Both the position numbers and the translations under genes were made by a program. From the NCBI GenBank assembly GCA_900556625.1, contig USPQ01000022.1, positions 1 to 38,337 of the forward strand: a stretch of 38,337 nt of DNA, written 5' to 3'. The notes beneath the pieces were generated by a model. The model was not told where the DNA came from, made no database searches, and saw only the letters and a list, made by a program, of their open reading frames with translations. Source of the stretch: an uncultured Bacteroides sp. (GTDB lineage Bacteria > Bacteroidota > Bacteroidia > Bacteroidales > Bacteroidaceae). Below are positions 26,943 to 34,603 of the stretch, in pieces. Position 1 is the first letter of the stretch. Every line of letters begins with the position of its first letter.

Positions 26943-27830
26943 TTACTCCAGATAAATCATCTTTTTCGTCATTCCTCCGTCAATCGTGATATTTTCTCCA
27001 TTGATGAAATCATTGTTTTCTTCACAGAGAAACAAACACATACGGGCAATATCTTCCGGTTTGCCTACCCGTCGCGAAGGATGTTGTGAATGATCTTCCG
27101 GCTGGAGTTGGTCATAATCATGAGTTTGTATCCATCCCGGAGCAATAGAGTTGACGGTGATATTCCATTCGGATAACGATAAAGCCAGTGCATGAGTTAA
27201 AGAATAGATACCGCCTTTAGAAGCTGCATAACCTTCACTTCCTGGTTCACTCATCAAGTAACGTGTGGAGCAGATATTGATAATCCGACCGTATGGGTTA
27301 GGAGAGGACTGTTCTTTACGATGTATGGCAAGCAGGCGGGAGGTGATAAATACAGGACGTAGGTTGATAGAAAGTATTTTGTCGAAATCCTCTACGCTTG
27401 TTTCGGTGATAGACGAAAATTGACTGATACCGACGTTGTTGACAATAATATCAATATCATTCCATTCGGAAAGAATACGTTGTATACAACTTTCAAGTGC
27501 ATCCTTATCGCTGACATCGACTTTATGGAATATAGATCCGGTTGCTTTTGCAGTCTCTTGTCCCGCTGTTTCGTTTATATCACAAAAAGCGACTTGATCG
27601 CCGGACAGGCAAAAAGCTTCTACTATTGCCTTGCCTATACCTTCCGCTCCTCCTGTTATAAATACTCTTTTGGGGGAGGTCTCTGGTTTTGAGGCCATTG
27701 GAGTACACGAAGCCGATTTGACCGGATGAACGGTTGTAGATTTCTTCTTACCATATTTCTGTGCTTGTTTCCAAGCAGCCTTTCTGGCTTCATATAGCTC
27801 TTGCTGTTTTTCTATATAGTTGTCTGCCAT
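26943..27830 (-). CDS. SDR family oxidoreductase
   Basis: The 295-residue protein is a classical short-chain dehydrogenase/reductase: NAD(P)-binding VFITGGAEGIGKAIVEAF from about residue 54, NNVGISQF, and Y201-x-x-x-K205 in GYAASKGG, with an upstream CSTRY serine. The substrate is not predictable. It has an unusual 50-residue N-terminal extension rich in Lys, Gln and Ala (KQQELYEARKAAWKQAQKYGKKK), probably helical and not a signal peptide. A good promoter lies just upstream. It is convergent with the patatin gene and lacks the PUL operator. A role in sugar metabolism is possible but not shown. Confidence 0.88.
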   Translation of the reverse strand: MADNYIEKQQELYEARKAAWKQAQKYGKKKSTTVHPVKSASCTPMASKPETSPKRVFITGGAEGIGKAIVEAFCLSGDQVAFCDINETAGQETAKATGSIFHKVDVSDKDALESCIQRILSEWNDIDIIVNNVGISQFSSITETSVEDFDKILSINLRPVFITSRLLAIHRKEQSSPNPYGRIINICSTRYLMSEPGSEGYAASKGGIYSLTHALALSLSEWNITVNSIAPGWIQTHDYDQLQPEDHSQHPSRRVGKPEDIARMCLFLCEENNDFINGENITIDGGMTKKMIYLE

Positions 27831-27848
27831 CGTTCTTTTTATTTATTG

Positions 27849-27880
27849 CAAATGTAAAACATAAAACGGATAAAAACAAA
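27849..27880 (-). promoter_or_regulatory. Bacteroides-type promoter for the SDR gene
   Basis: On the minus strand, TTTG (27880-27877), 20 bases, then TACATTTG (27856-27849). This matches the primary sigma factor consensus TTTG/TAnnTTTG of Bacteroides. The -7 box ends 18 bases before the SDR start, so the leader is very short. Confidence 0.8.
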
Positions 27881-27946
27881 GAATCGACTGCTCGATTGAA
27901 TAAGAACAACCGCTCGTCTGCGGAGAAAGGACCGTAGGATTATGAC

Positions 27947-27986
27947 AAATCGACCGCTCATTCCTATCCGAATGAGCGGTCGATTT
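27947..27986 (-). terminator. Terminator after the minus-strand GH operon
   Basis: A perfect 17-base stem (27947-27963 with 27970-27986) with a 6-base loop lies 22 bases past the stop of the GH78 fusion gene. Its arm repeats, with changes, the CGACYGCTC unit seen at 27885-27893 and around 27909. Confidence 0.85.
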
Positions 27987-28008
27987 ATGTAAAATGACTA
28001 TTCGATTT

Positions 28009-31000
28009 TTAGAACTTCAGCGGATCTATCTCGGCATATTTTATCCGTTGACGACGCCAAGTGTAAATGGCATGCAGCTTTCCATCTTTACCTTCAATGA
28101 TGCTAGGATAAGAATATTGACTGATCGGGCTATCCTCCAATGTGAGAACAGGCTTCCAGTTGATTCCATCCTCCGATATAGCTACACAAAGCGGTGTACG
28201 AGGCCCTTTCGGAGTTCCGGGCAATGTAGAGAAATTATTATAAATAAGCACATGCCTGCCATCTTTCATTGTCACAGCGTCTGTACCGGAATTATTATTC
28301 GGAACATCCAGCAGCGTTACTTTGCTCCACGTATCACCATTGTCACTGCTCCAGGCTGTTGCAATCTGTGCATTGCGCGTACGGCAGAGTATCTGCAATT
28401 TTCCGTCCTTATGCTTTAAAATACTAGGTTGTATCGCATAAATAGGTTTAGCGCCTTCCCCTTTGATGGCTTCCCCGCCTTCCTGATCATCCGTATTTAT
28501 TCCTCCTTTTTTACGGTTCTGAGTCGGTACGGACAGTTCTGCTTCCAAAGGTCCTACCATTTTCCAGGTTTTTCCTTTATCATCAGAAATCTCGAAATGA
28601 ACACGCCAGCCCTTACTCCCTTCCGTACTGGAAGGACAGATGATACGACCGTCGATATATTCCGGCTTATTCTTGATAGGACCTAGAAAACCTTTAGGAA
28701 GAGGTTCACGCTTGCTCCAGGTCTTTCCTCCGTCACGCGAACGAACCAACCATCCTGTCCAGTCACTCACTTTCAGACCTATTTTGTAGAAGAGAATCAA
28801 ATCTCCGCCCGGAACTTGAAACAGTACCGGATTCCAACACGCTTTCCGACGTGCGACGAGTTTCCCTTTTGCATCTTTTACCGGTGTACAGGTGGAGTCG
28901 ATTCCCGCTAATATAGCTTGCGGATCTTTGAGTGAAAACACACCATCTGCAGCAAGTTTGGGAGCACTCCACTCTTTGGCGCCTTTCGGCTTACGGCATA
29001 CCCAAATACAACAATCGGGATTGCGTTCTTTCGTTCCTCCAAAGAAAGAGGCGACAAGATCTCCGTTCTTCATCTCTACAATAGTAGCTCCGTGACATTC
29101 GGGGAAAGCGGCCTTTTCGTACAGAAATTCATCACTTAGAATGGCTGTGTTCTTAGTCGGTATATCTACACTAAAATGATGTTTTCCCGAACCGATCTTC
29201 TCTTTTCGACCATCTGGCAAATGTACTTCGCCTGTTGTATTGGCAGGCAATTCAATATCCCATTCCAGATGCATGGGCGTTTTCTTCCATCGGCTGGTTA
29301 TTTTTCCATAGATACTCATATAAGATGCATCTACATTGCTTAACTCTTGAATCTCAAAAGTCGGTTGGAAAATAATATGTTTGTAACCGGACTTCCAACG
29401 GTCTGCACGGATACCTGCCAGATTATTGAAACACCAAGGCAATAAATCTCCTAAAAGCATGACATGGTTGCCACTGTTCATTTCTGGATTTGCCGTATCA
29501 CCATTCCATAATTCCCAAATGGTGGTAGCACCTTTTCCAACCATATACCCCCACGAAGGATACGTTTTGTTGGTAGCCAGCAAGTAAGCCACATCGGCAT
29601 AACCACGACGGCTTAATTCACGCAACAGCCATTGCACACCAATGACTCCGGTGCTGATATGTCCCTTATTGGTGGTAATAATGGAAGTTACGGCATTTTT
29701 GGCAACCTCATGGATGTAATTCTTTGGCACTAACCCGAAAGCAAGTGGCAGAATATTGGCAGTGACCGTATTATTACCATAGTAGATACTGTCCGGATAT
29801 AATGTATGTCCCGGCACATGGGATGTTCCCTCTTTTATATGCAAGAAGCGGGCATTGAATGCGTCTTTCATACGATGTTCCAGTTCTTCCCATTCTTCTG
29901 CATCGGCTTTCAGTCCTTGCAGGCTGGCAAAACGATGCATCAGTTGCAACACTTTCAAATAATAGGCAGTGGCGATCAGCGCACCGTCAGTCTTGCGGGA
30001 AGGATCCTTACTGTGAATCAGTTCCAAAGATTCGGGAGGAACACACCAGTCACCATATTTATCTTTAGTTATGATATATTCCTTTGTCATATAGTATTCA
30101 CGGATATGAGCCACCCATTTTTTGATAGCCGGATAATTCTCCTCTATCGGACGTTTATCTCCGAAATTGGTAAAAAGCATATCACAAGCCATAGGCAACG
30201 CCGCGGGCCAAGTCACATTGTCCGAGTAATAATTCCAATAGGCCGGAGCGACATCGGGAATACAACCGTCTTCACGTTGTGCTTCGCGGATATCACGTGT
30301 CCATTTGGTATACATTGCGTAATTATCGAAAAGCATACTCTCTCCCCAACATCCCATGGTGCGGTCGCCCAACCAAGGCTGACGTTCATTCCGTTGCGGA
30401 CAGTCTACCGGCATACCTTTATAATTACTCCGGATTCCCCAAAACGCATTACGGACAATCTTATTCAATGTCTCGTCAGAGCAACTGAAAGATCCTGTAT
30501 GCGTCATCTCGTCTTCCACGACTTCAGCTACGAAGTCTCCAAGTTGCGCATCCGGATAATTGCTGACCTCCACATAACGGAAGCCATGATACACGAAACG
30601 AGGTGCCCACGTAGTGTCCTTCACTTCGCGTCCGCTTACGATATACGTATCTGTGGAACGGGCGTCACGTAGATTCCGGGTATAGAGTTCCCCATTGGCC
30701 TGCAAGGTTTCTGCGAAACGGAGACGAATACTGTCACCGGCTTGTCCTTTAATGCGGAACCGCACCCAACCAGCCATATTCTGACCAAAATCAAGGATGT
30801 ACTTATCACCAAGTTTTTGGATGGAAACAGGTTTTAATGTATCCATTACTTTCATACCCGGCATTATTTGGGCACGCAATGTTCCTGAAGGAATACTGAC
30901 TCTTTGTGCCGCTATCCAGCTTTTGTCGTCATAACCGCTTTGTGTCCAGTTGCCCAATTCCTTGCGGGCATCATATTCTTCGCCGTCATATTCGTTATTG

Positions 31001-31878
31001 CTACGGATAGCACCTTCGGTTGTCAGTTTCCATGAAGTGTTTGTAGCAATCGTTTCTTTACTGCCATCCATATATTCCACAATCAGATTCAGGCGGAGTT
31101 TGGGATAGCCGAATGTCGGTATCTTGTACGGTTTGTAATTCTGGCGCATCGTATAGAAACGTCCGTTGCCCAATGTCACACCAATAGCATTCTCTTTTCG
31201 AAGTTGTGGCGTCACATCGTAAGTGTTGTACAGAATTGTTTTCCGATAGTCGGTAGGAGCGGGGGCCAACACTTGATCGCCAATACGCTGTCCGTTAATA
31301 AATAATTCATAAAGTCCCATTCCAGCAATGTGTACCGTTGCACGTTTCACCTCTTTGCTCAACGCAAATTCTTTGCGGAGATAACGGGCTGCCAAGCGGC
31401 TCCATTGGGTTTCACTGTCACCGGAAGCGGCACGGTCCAATCCAATCCACTGGCCTTGCCAGTCCGCTTCATTCAGCAATCCCATACTCCAAAAGGCCGG
31501 AGCACTCCAGTCCGCTTCCCCTCTATTAGTATAGACCTTCACTTTCCAATAATAGCGGGCATTACGCTTTAGCGGTTTACCTTGATAAGCAATCCATTGG
31601 GAAGCGTCGGACTCTATCTTTCCTGAATCCCAAATATCTCCCTTTCCTTGCGCCAGCAAGTCGGCAGAAGAAGCAACAAGAATGTGATACGCTGTTTGCA
31701 TCACATTCTGTTCATCCGATTCGATGCGCCAACCCAATCGGGGCTGGCGCACGTCAATACCTAGCGGATTCTTTAATTGCTCCGTTCGCAGTTCGGTTAT
31801 GCCTATGGCTGCATAGACTGAACCTGCTAAAAACAGAAACGCAAAGAATGCTACTATAAATATTCTCTTATTCATCAT
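28009..31878 (-). CDS. GH78 rhamnosidase fused to a sialidase-like (BNR) propeller
   Basis: The 1289-residue exported protein has a signal peptide (ending AGSVYA). Residues of about 25-905 form a complete GH78: beta-sandwich domains (RLGWRIES, YYWKVKVYT), the lectin-like GMGLYELFINGQRIGDQ stretch, then the (alpha/alpha)6 barrel with DCPQRNERQPWLGD (E498, D505) and TTIWELWNGD (E789). From about 908 onward there is a second domain of about 380 residues, a sialidase/BNR-type propeller with four Asp-box turns: SRDGGKTW, SDDKGKTW, SSDNGDTW and SEDGINW. The 4-base ATGA overlap with the GH140-like gene implies translational coupling. Rhamnosidase activity is likely; whether the propeller is a 2-keto-sugar hydrolase or a binding domain is open. 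Confidence 0.88.
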   Translation of the reverse strand: MMNKRIFIVAFFAFLFLAGSVYAAIGITELRTEQLKNPLGIDVRQPRLGWRIESDEQNVMQTAYHILVASSADLLAQGKGDIWDSGKIESDASQWIAYQGKPLKRNARYYWKVKVYTNRGEADWSAPAFWSMGLLNEADWQGQWIGLDRAASGDSETQWSRLAARYLRKEFALSKEVKRATVHIAGMGLYELFINGQRIGDQVLAPAPTDYRKTILYNTYDVTPQLRKENAIGVTLGNGRFYTMRQNYKPYKIPTFGYPKLRLNLIVEYMDGSKETIATNTSWKLTTEGAIRSNNEYDGEEYDARKELGNWTQSGYDDKSWIAAQRVSIPSGTLRAQIMPGMKVMDTLKPVSIQKLGDKYILDFGQNMAGWVRFRIKGQAGDSIRLRFAETLQANGELYTRNLRDARSTDTYIVSGREVKDTTWAPRFVYHGFRYVEVSNYPDAQLGDFVAEVVEDEMTHTGSFSCSDETLNKIVRNAFWGIRSNYKGMPVDCPQRNERQPWLGDRTMGCWGESMLFDNYAMYTKWTRDIREAQREDGCIPDVAPAYWNYYSDNVTWPAALPMACDMLFTNFGDKRPIEENYPAIKKWVAHIREYYMTKEYIITKDKYGDWCVPPESLELIHSKDPSRKTDGALIATAYYLKVLQLMHRFASLQGLKADAEEWEELEHRMKDAFNARFLHIKEGTSHVPGHTLYPDSIYYGNNTVTANILPLAFGLVPKNYIHEVAKNAVTSIITTNKGHISTGVIGVQWLLRELSRRGYADVAYLLATNKTYPSWGYMVGKGATTIWELWNGDTANPEMNSGNHVMLLGDLLPWCFNNLAGIRADRWKSGYKHIIFQPTFEIQELSNVDASYMSIYGKITSRWKKTPMHLEWDIELPANTTGEVHLPDGRKEKIGSGKHHFSVDIPTKNTAILSDEFLYEKAAFPECHGATIVEMKNGDLVASFFGGTKERNPDCCIWVCRKPKGAKEWSAPKLAADGVFSLKDPQAILAGIDSTCTPVKDAKGKLVARRKACWNPVLFQVPGGDLILFYKIGLKVSDWTGWLVRSRDGGKTWSKREPLPKGFLGPIKNKPEYIDGRIICPSSTEGSKGWRVHFEISDDKGKTWKMVGPLEAELSVPTQNRKKGGINTDDQEGGEAIKGEGAKPIYAIQPSILKHKDGKLQILCRTRNAQIATAWSSDNGDTWSKVTLLDVPNNNSGTDAVTMKDGRHVLIYNNFSTLPGTPKGPRTPLCVAISEDGINWKPVLTLEDSPISQYSYPSIIEGKDGKLHAIYTWRRQRIKYAEIDPLKF

Positions 31879-33347
31879 TTATCGCTGATATATTTCAGTT
31901 GGGCATCGGGAAGTTCCGTCCATGTCTTACCGAGGTAGTTTTTATTGCTGTCCACCACAATCAGAATATGATCGTTTCCACTGCAATAACCGCTATCGTG
32001 CTGGAAGGTATGTACACCGTTATTAAATTCACCGATATATTCCAGCTTACCGTCCTTTGTCGTATACCACCAGGCATTCTTCTTTGCCCCGCTAATCTTG
32101 CTGAAATCAACTTCCATCGGACGTCCGGTATAATTATACACCATCAGATAATCATTACCGCGTGTAGCGATGGCACGGTCGTAACGTTCTCCGTTCTTAC
32201 CTGCGATGACAGACTGATCCGGTATACGTTCGAAGAACGGGAAAGTCAGCATCAGGTTTTTCAAATATTTCATTTGATTATAACCGGGATCATTCAATGC
32301 TTCATACCAAGGCTTCTTGGCTCCGTATGCACCACCCACACCCGGTTTGATAAACTGCATAATGGAATTATGCCCATACGTATGCCCGAAAGAACCGGCG
32401 AATACAGACCAATAAGCATAGCGGCGTACATCGTAATCTTTCCATAACAACTCGTTCTCGTCATGCAGGCCGTGAGGAATTTCTTCATAGATAGGTTCTC
32501 CATCGATAACCGGTTTCATGGGTTTCATAACCATACTGCGCTCAACGAAACGCCAGTTGTCTTCTTCCGTATTCTCTTCGATAGGATAGTCGCCGTCACC
32601 AAAACGTTGTCCGTAACGACGGTGTCCGCTTTGAAACATATTGAAGTCCAGCCAGGAAGCGTTGTTGAACCAAGTTGCTGAGGTTGTTCTGCCACGCGGA
32701 TGGAAGGTCATCAGGTGATTCTTGTCGATTGCTTTGATAGAAGTTGCCAATGCCTCCCATTCGGCTGTTTTCACATCACCGCGAATGTCTCCACCGATAA
32801 ACCAAATGATATTCGGTTCGTCCTTATAACGTTCCGCCAGGAACTTTCCGTATGCTTTCGCCTGTTCGACAGTCATTTCTCCACGATTCACGGGACTTCC
32901 CCAGATACAAACCATACCGATATACAGTCCTTTTTTTGCAGCCGTACGAATGATATAATCCATGTGATCCCAATAACCATATACACCTTTCCGGTCGATG
33001 TTCTTGAAGTTATATCCATCTATCATGGAATATTGTCCGTAGATATTCATGGATGGCACATTATTCAAGGTCTGAACTTGAATTACATTGTATCCGCGAT
33101 GTTTGCACTGTTCCAGATAATATTCGGCTTCGTCACGATTCAGACGCTCTGGGAGCAACCATCCTGTTTCCCCCAACCAGAAGAAAGGAGTACCATTTTC
33201 GTGTTTCAGATAACGCCCCTCTTCGGAGACTACAAGTTTACCGTTGCTCCAGGGAATATACGTTTTCTGTGTTTTCTTTTGTGCCGCCACTGAAGTACTC
33301 AAGCTCAGCAGTAGCAGTAAAAAAGGAAGAATCTTGAATTTTTTCAT
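31875..33347 (-). CDS. GH140-like (DUF4038) glycosidase, exported
   Basis: The 490-residue protein has a signal peptide (ending SVAAQ) and a DUF4038/GH140-type TIM barrel (about 40-370): FFWLGETGWLLPERLN, NVIQVQTLNNVP and FIGGDIRGD. Residues of about 385-485 form a small C-terminal beta-domain. D187 (in GGDIRGD) and E284 (in VIDGEPIYE) sit where, from memory, the catalytic pair of the apiosidase BT1012 is numbered, which favours GH140 apiosidase-type activity. The gene overlaps the GH78 fusion by 4 bases and lies 41 bases after GH105. Other DUF4038 proteins have other or unknown substrates, so apiose is a good but unproven guess. Confidence 0.83.
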   Translation of the reverse strand: MKKFKILPFLLLLLSLSTSVAAQKKTQKTYIPWSNGKLVVSEEGRYLKHENGTPFFWLGETGWLLPERLNRDEAEYYLEQCKHRGYNVIQVQTLNNVPSMNIYGQYSMIDGYNFKNIDRKGVYGYWDHMDYIIRTAAKKGLYIGMVCIWGSPVNRGEMTVEQAKAYGKFLAERYKDEPNIIWFIGGDIRGDVKTAEWEALATSIKAIDKNHLMTFHPRGRTTSATWFNNASWLDFNMFQSGHRRYGQRFGDGDYPIEENTEEDNWRFVERSMVMKPMKPVIDGEPIYEEIPHGLHDENELLWKDYDVRRYAYWSVFAGSFGHTYGHNSIMQFIKPGVGGAYGAKKPWYEALNDPGYNQMKYLKNLMLTFPFFERIPDQSVIAGKNGERYDRAIATRGNDYLMVYNYTGRPMEVDFSKISGAKKNAWWYTTKDGKLEYIGEFNNGVHTFQHDSGYCSGNDHILIVVDSNKNYLGKTWTELPDAQLKYISDK

Positions 33348-33388
33348 TGTTTTTTTATCGTTTTTAGTTTATTCCAGTTCACCACAGA

Positions 33389-34591
33389 TTATTTCTCAAT
33401 CATTTTTTCAAATTCAATTGCAGCCAGGATAAATGCTCCTACTGACTTCGGATCATTCTCGATAATCGGTTCGCTGATATAATACTCAAATGAACCGTCA
33501 CGGTATCTTTTAGAGTCTCCGCCCAATCCGGCTACGGCACAACAATTGGTGATGGTATAACTTCCGTCTTCCTCCAAAAGGGTGAAATTTCCGGTCATGC
33601 CGTTGAAAGCTTTTCTTACCGGTTCGATATATTCATTTCCGATATATCCTTTGTTAATGGCTTTGGCGAGCGTATAAACAAACAAAGCGGTTGCCGAAGA
33701 CTCCAGGTAATTACCTTTACGTGCACCTTGATCTGTCACTTGATACCATGTGCCGGATTGAGGGTCCTGATATTTTACAATCGCTTCGGCCAGCCTTTGA
33801 AGAATCTGCATGACGCTGTCCCGTCCTGCTGTTTCTTGTGGCAGATAATCCAGAACATCCACTATCGCAGCACCATACCATCCGATACTGCGGCTCCAGA
33901 AATTCGGAGAACACCCGGTTTCGGGATTTGCCCATTTCTGTTCACGGCTTTCATCCCATCCGTGATAGTAAAGACCGGTAGCCGGATCATACGTTTTACG
34001 GGCAATCAAAAGTATTTGCTTCACCGCTTCGTCAAACAAAGCCGGTTCCTGGAAAGTCGCACCATATTGTACCAGATAGGGAGAAGCCATAAAGATACCG
34101 TCCAACCACATCTGATGGGTATATTTCAATTTGTGCCAGAAGCCTCCTTCGCTGGTACGCGGCTGTTCGGTCATCTGCTTACGAAGCGTATCCATAGCCG
34201 TTTTGTAACGTTCATCTCCCGTCTTTGCGTAGAGGTCGAACAAAATCTTACCGCCATTTACATTGTCGATATTGAAAGAAAGATATTTCATGGTCTTTAT
34301 ACGTCCGTCAGTGTCAATCAGACTATCCGCATAAATCTTGGCATACTCGTAATATGTACTGTCGCCCGTATGTTTCCATGCTTCGAGCATTGATTTTACC
34401 ACAAGGCCATGCGTATATCCCCATCGTGGTTTTTTAGCTTTTTCAATCATCCAGGGCTCTGGGAAACGTTTCATTTCGGAACGTGCCATACGTTCACTCC
34501 ACTTTTCGGTTTCTGCTTTCTTGGTGGTCGTACAAGCAATAAAGCAGACAATTCCGCAGGCAATAATCGCCTTAAATAAATTTTGATTCAT
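33389..34591 (-). CDS. GH105 unsaturated rhamnogalacturonyl/glucuronyl hydrolase
   Basis: The 400-residue lipoprotein (lipobox FIAC, C20) is an (alpha/alpha)6 GH105. The conserved HQMWLDGIFMASPYL contains D164, matching the catalytic Asp that protonates the enol ether in YteR. WGYTHGLV, FWSRSIGWYGAAIVDVLDYLP and GNYLESSATALFVYTLAKAI are further family blocks. GH105 removes delta-4,5-unsaturated uronic acid from oligosaccharides made by lyases, which links it to the PL1 enzyme in this locus. It is the second gene of the minus-strand operon, 12 bases after GH95. A membrane-anchored GH105 is somewhat unusual, as many are periplasmic or cytoplasmic. Confidence 0.92.
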   Translation of the reverse strand: MNQNLFKAIIACGIVCFIACTTTKKAETEKWSERMARSEMKRFPEPWMIEKAKKPRWGYTHGLVVKSMLEAWKHTGDSTYYEYAKIYADSLIDTDGRIKTMKYLSFNIDNVNGGKILFDLYAKTGDERYKTAMDTLRKQMTEQPRTSEGGFWHKLKYTHQMWLDGIFMASPYLVQYGATFQEPALFDEAVKQILLIARKTYDPATGLYYHGWDESREQKWANPETGCSPNFWSRSIGWYGAAIVDVLDYLPQETAGRDSVMQILQRLAEAIVKYQDPQSGTWYQVTDQGARKGNYLESSATALFVYTLAKAINKGYIGNEYIEPVRKAFNGMTGNFTLLEEDGSYTITNCCAVAGLGGDSKRYRDGSFEYYISEPIIENDPKSVGAFILAAIEFEKMIEK

Positions 34592-34603
34592 ATAGTTGAG
34601 TTT

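Noticed and set aside
29806..30672. Long plus-strand open frame of 288 codons
   Set aside because: It lies entirely antisense to the well-supported GH78 fusion gene and its translation resembles no known protein.
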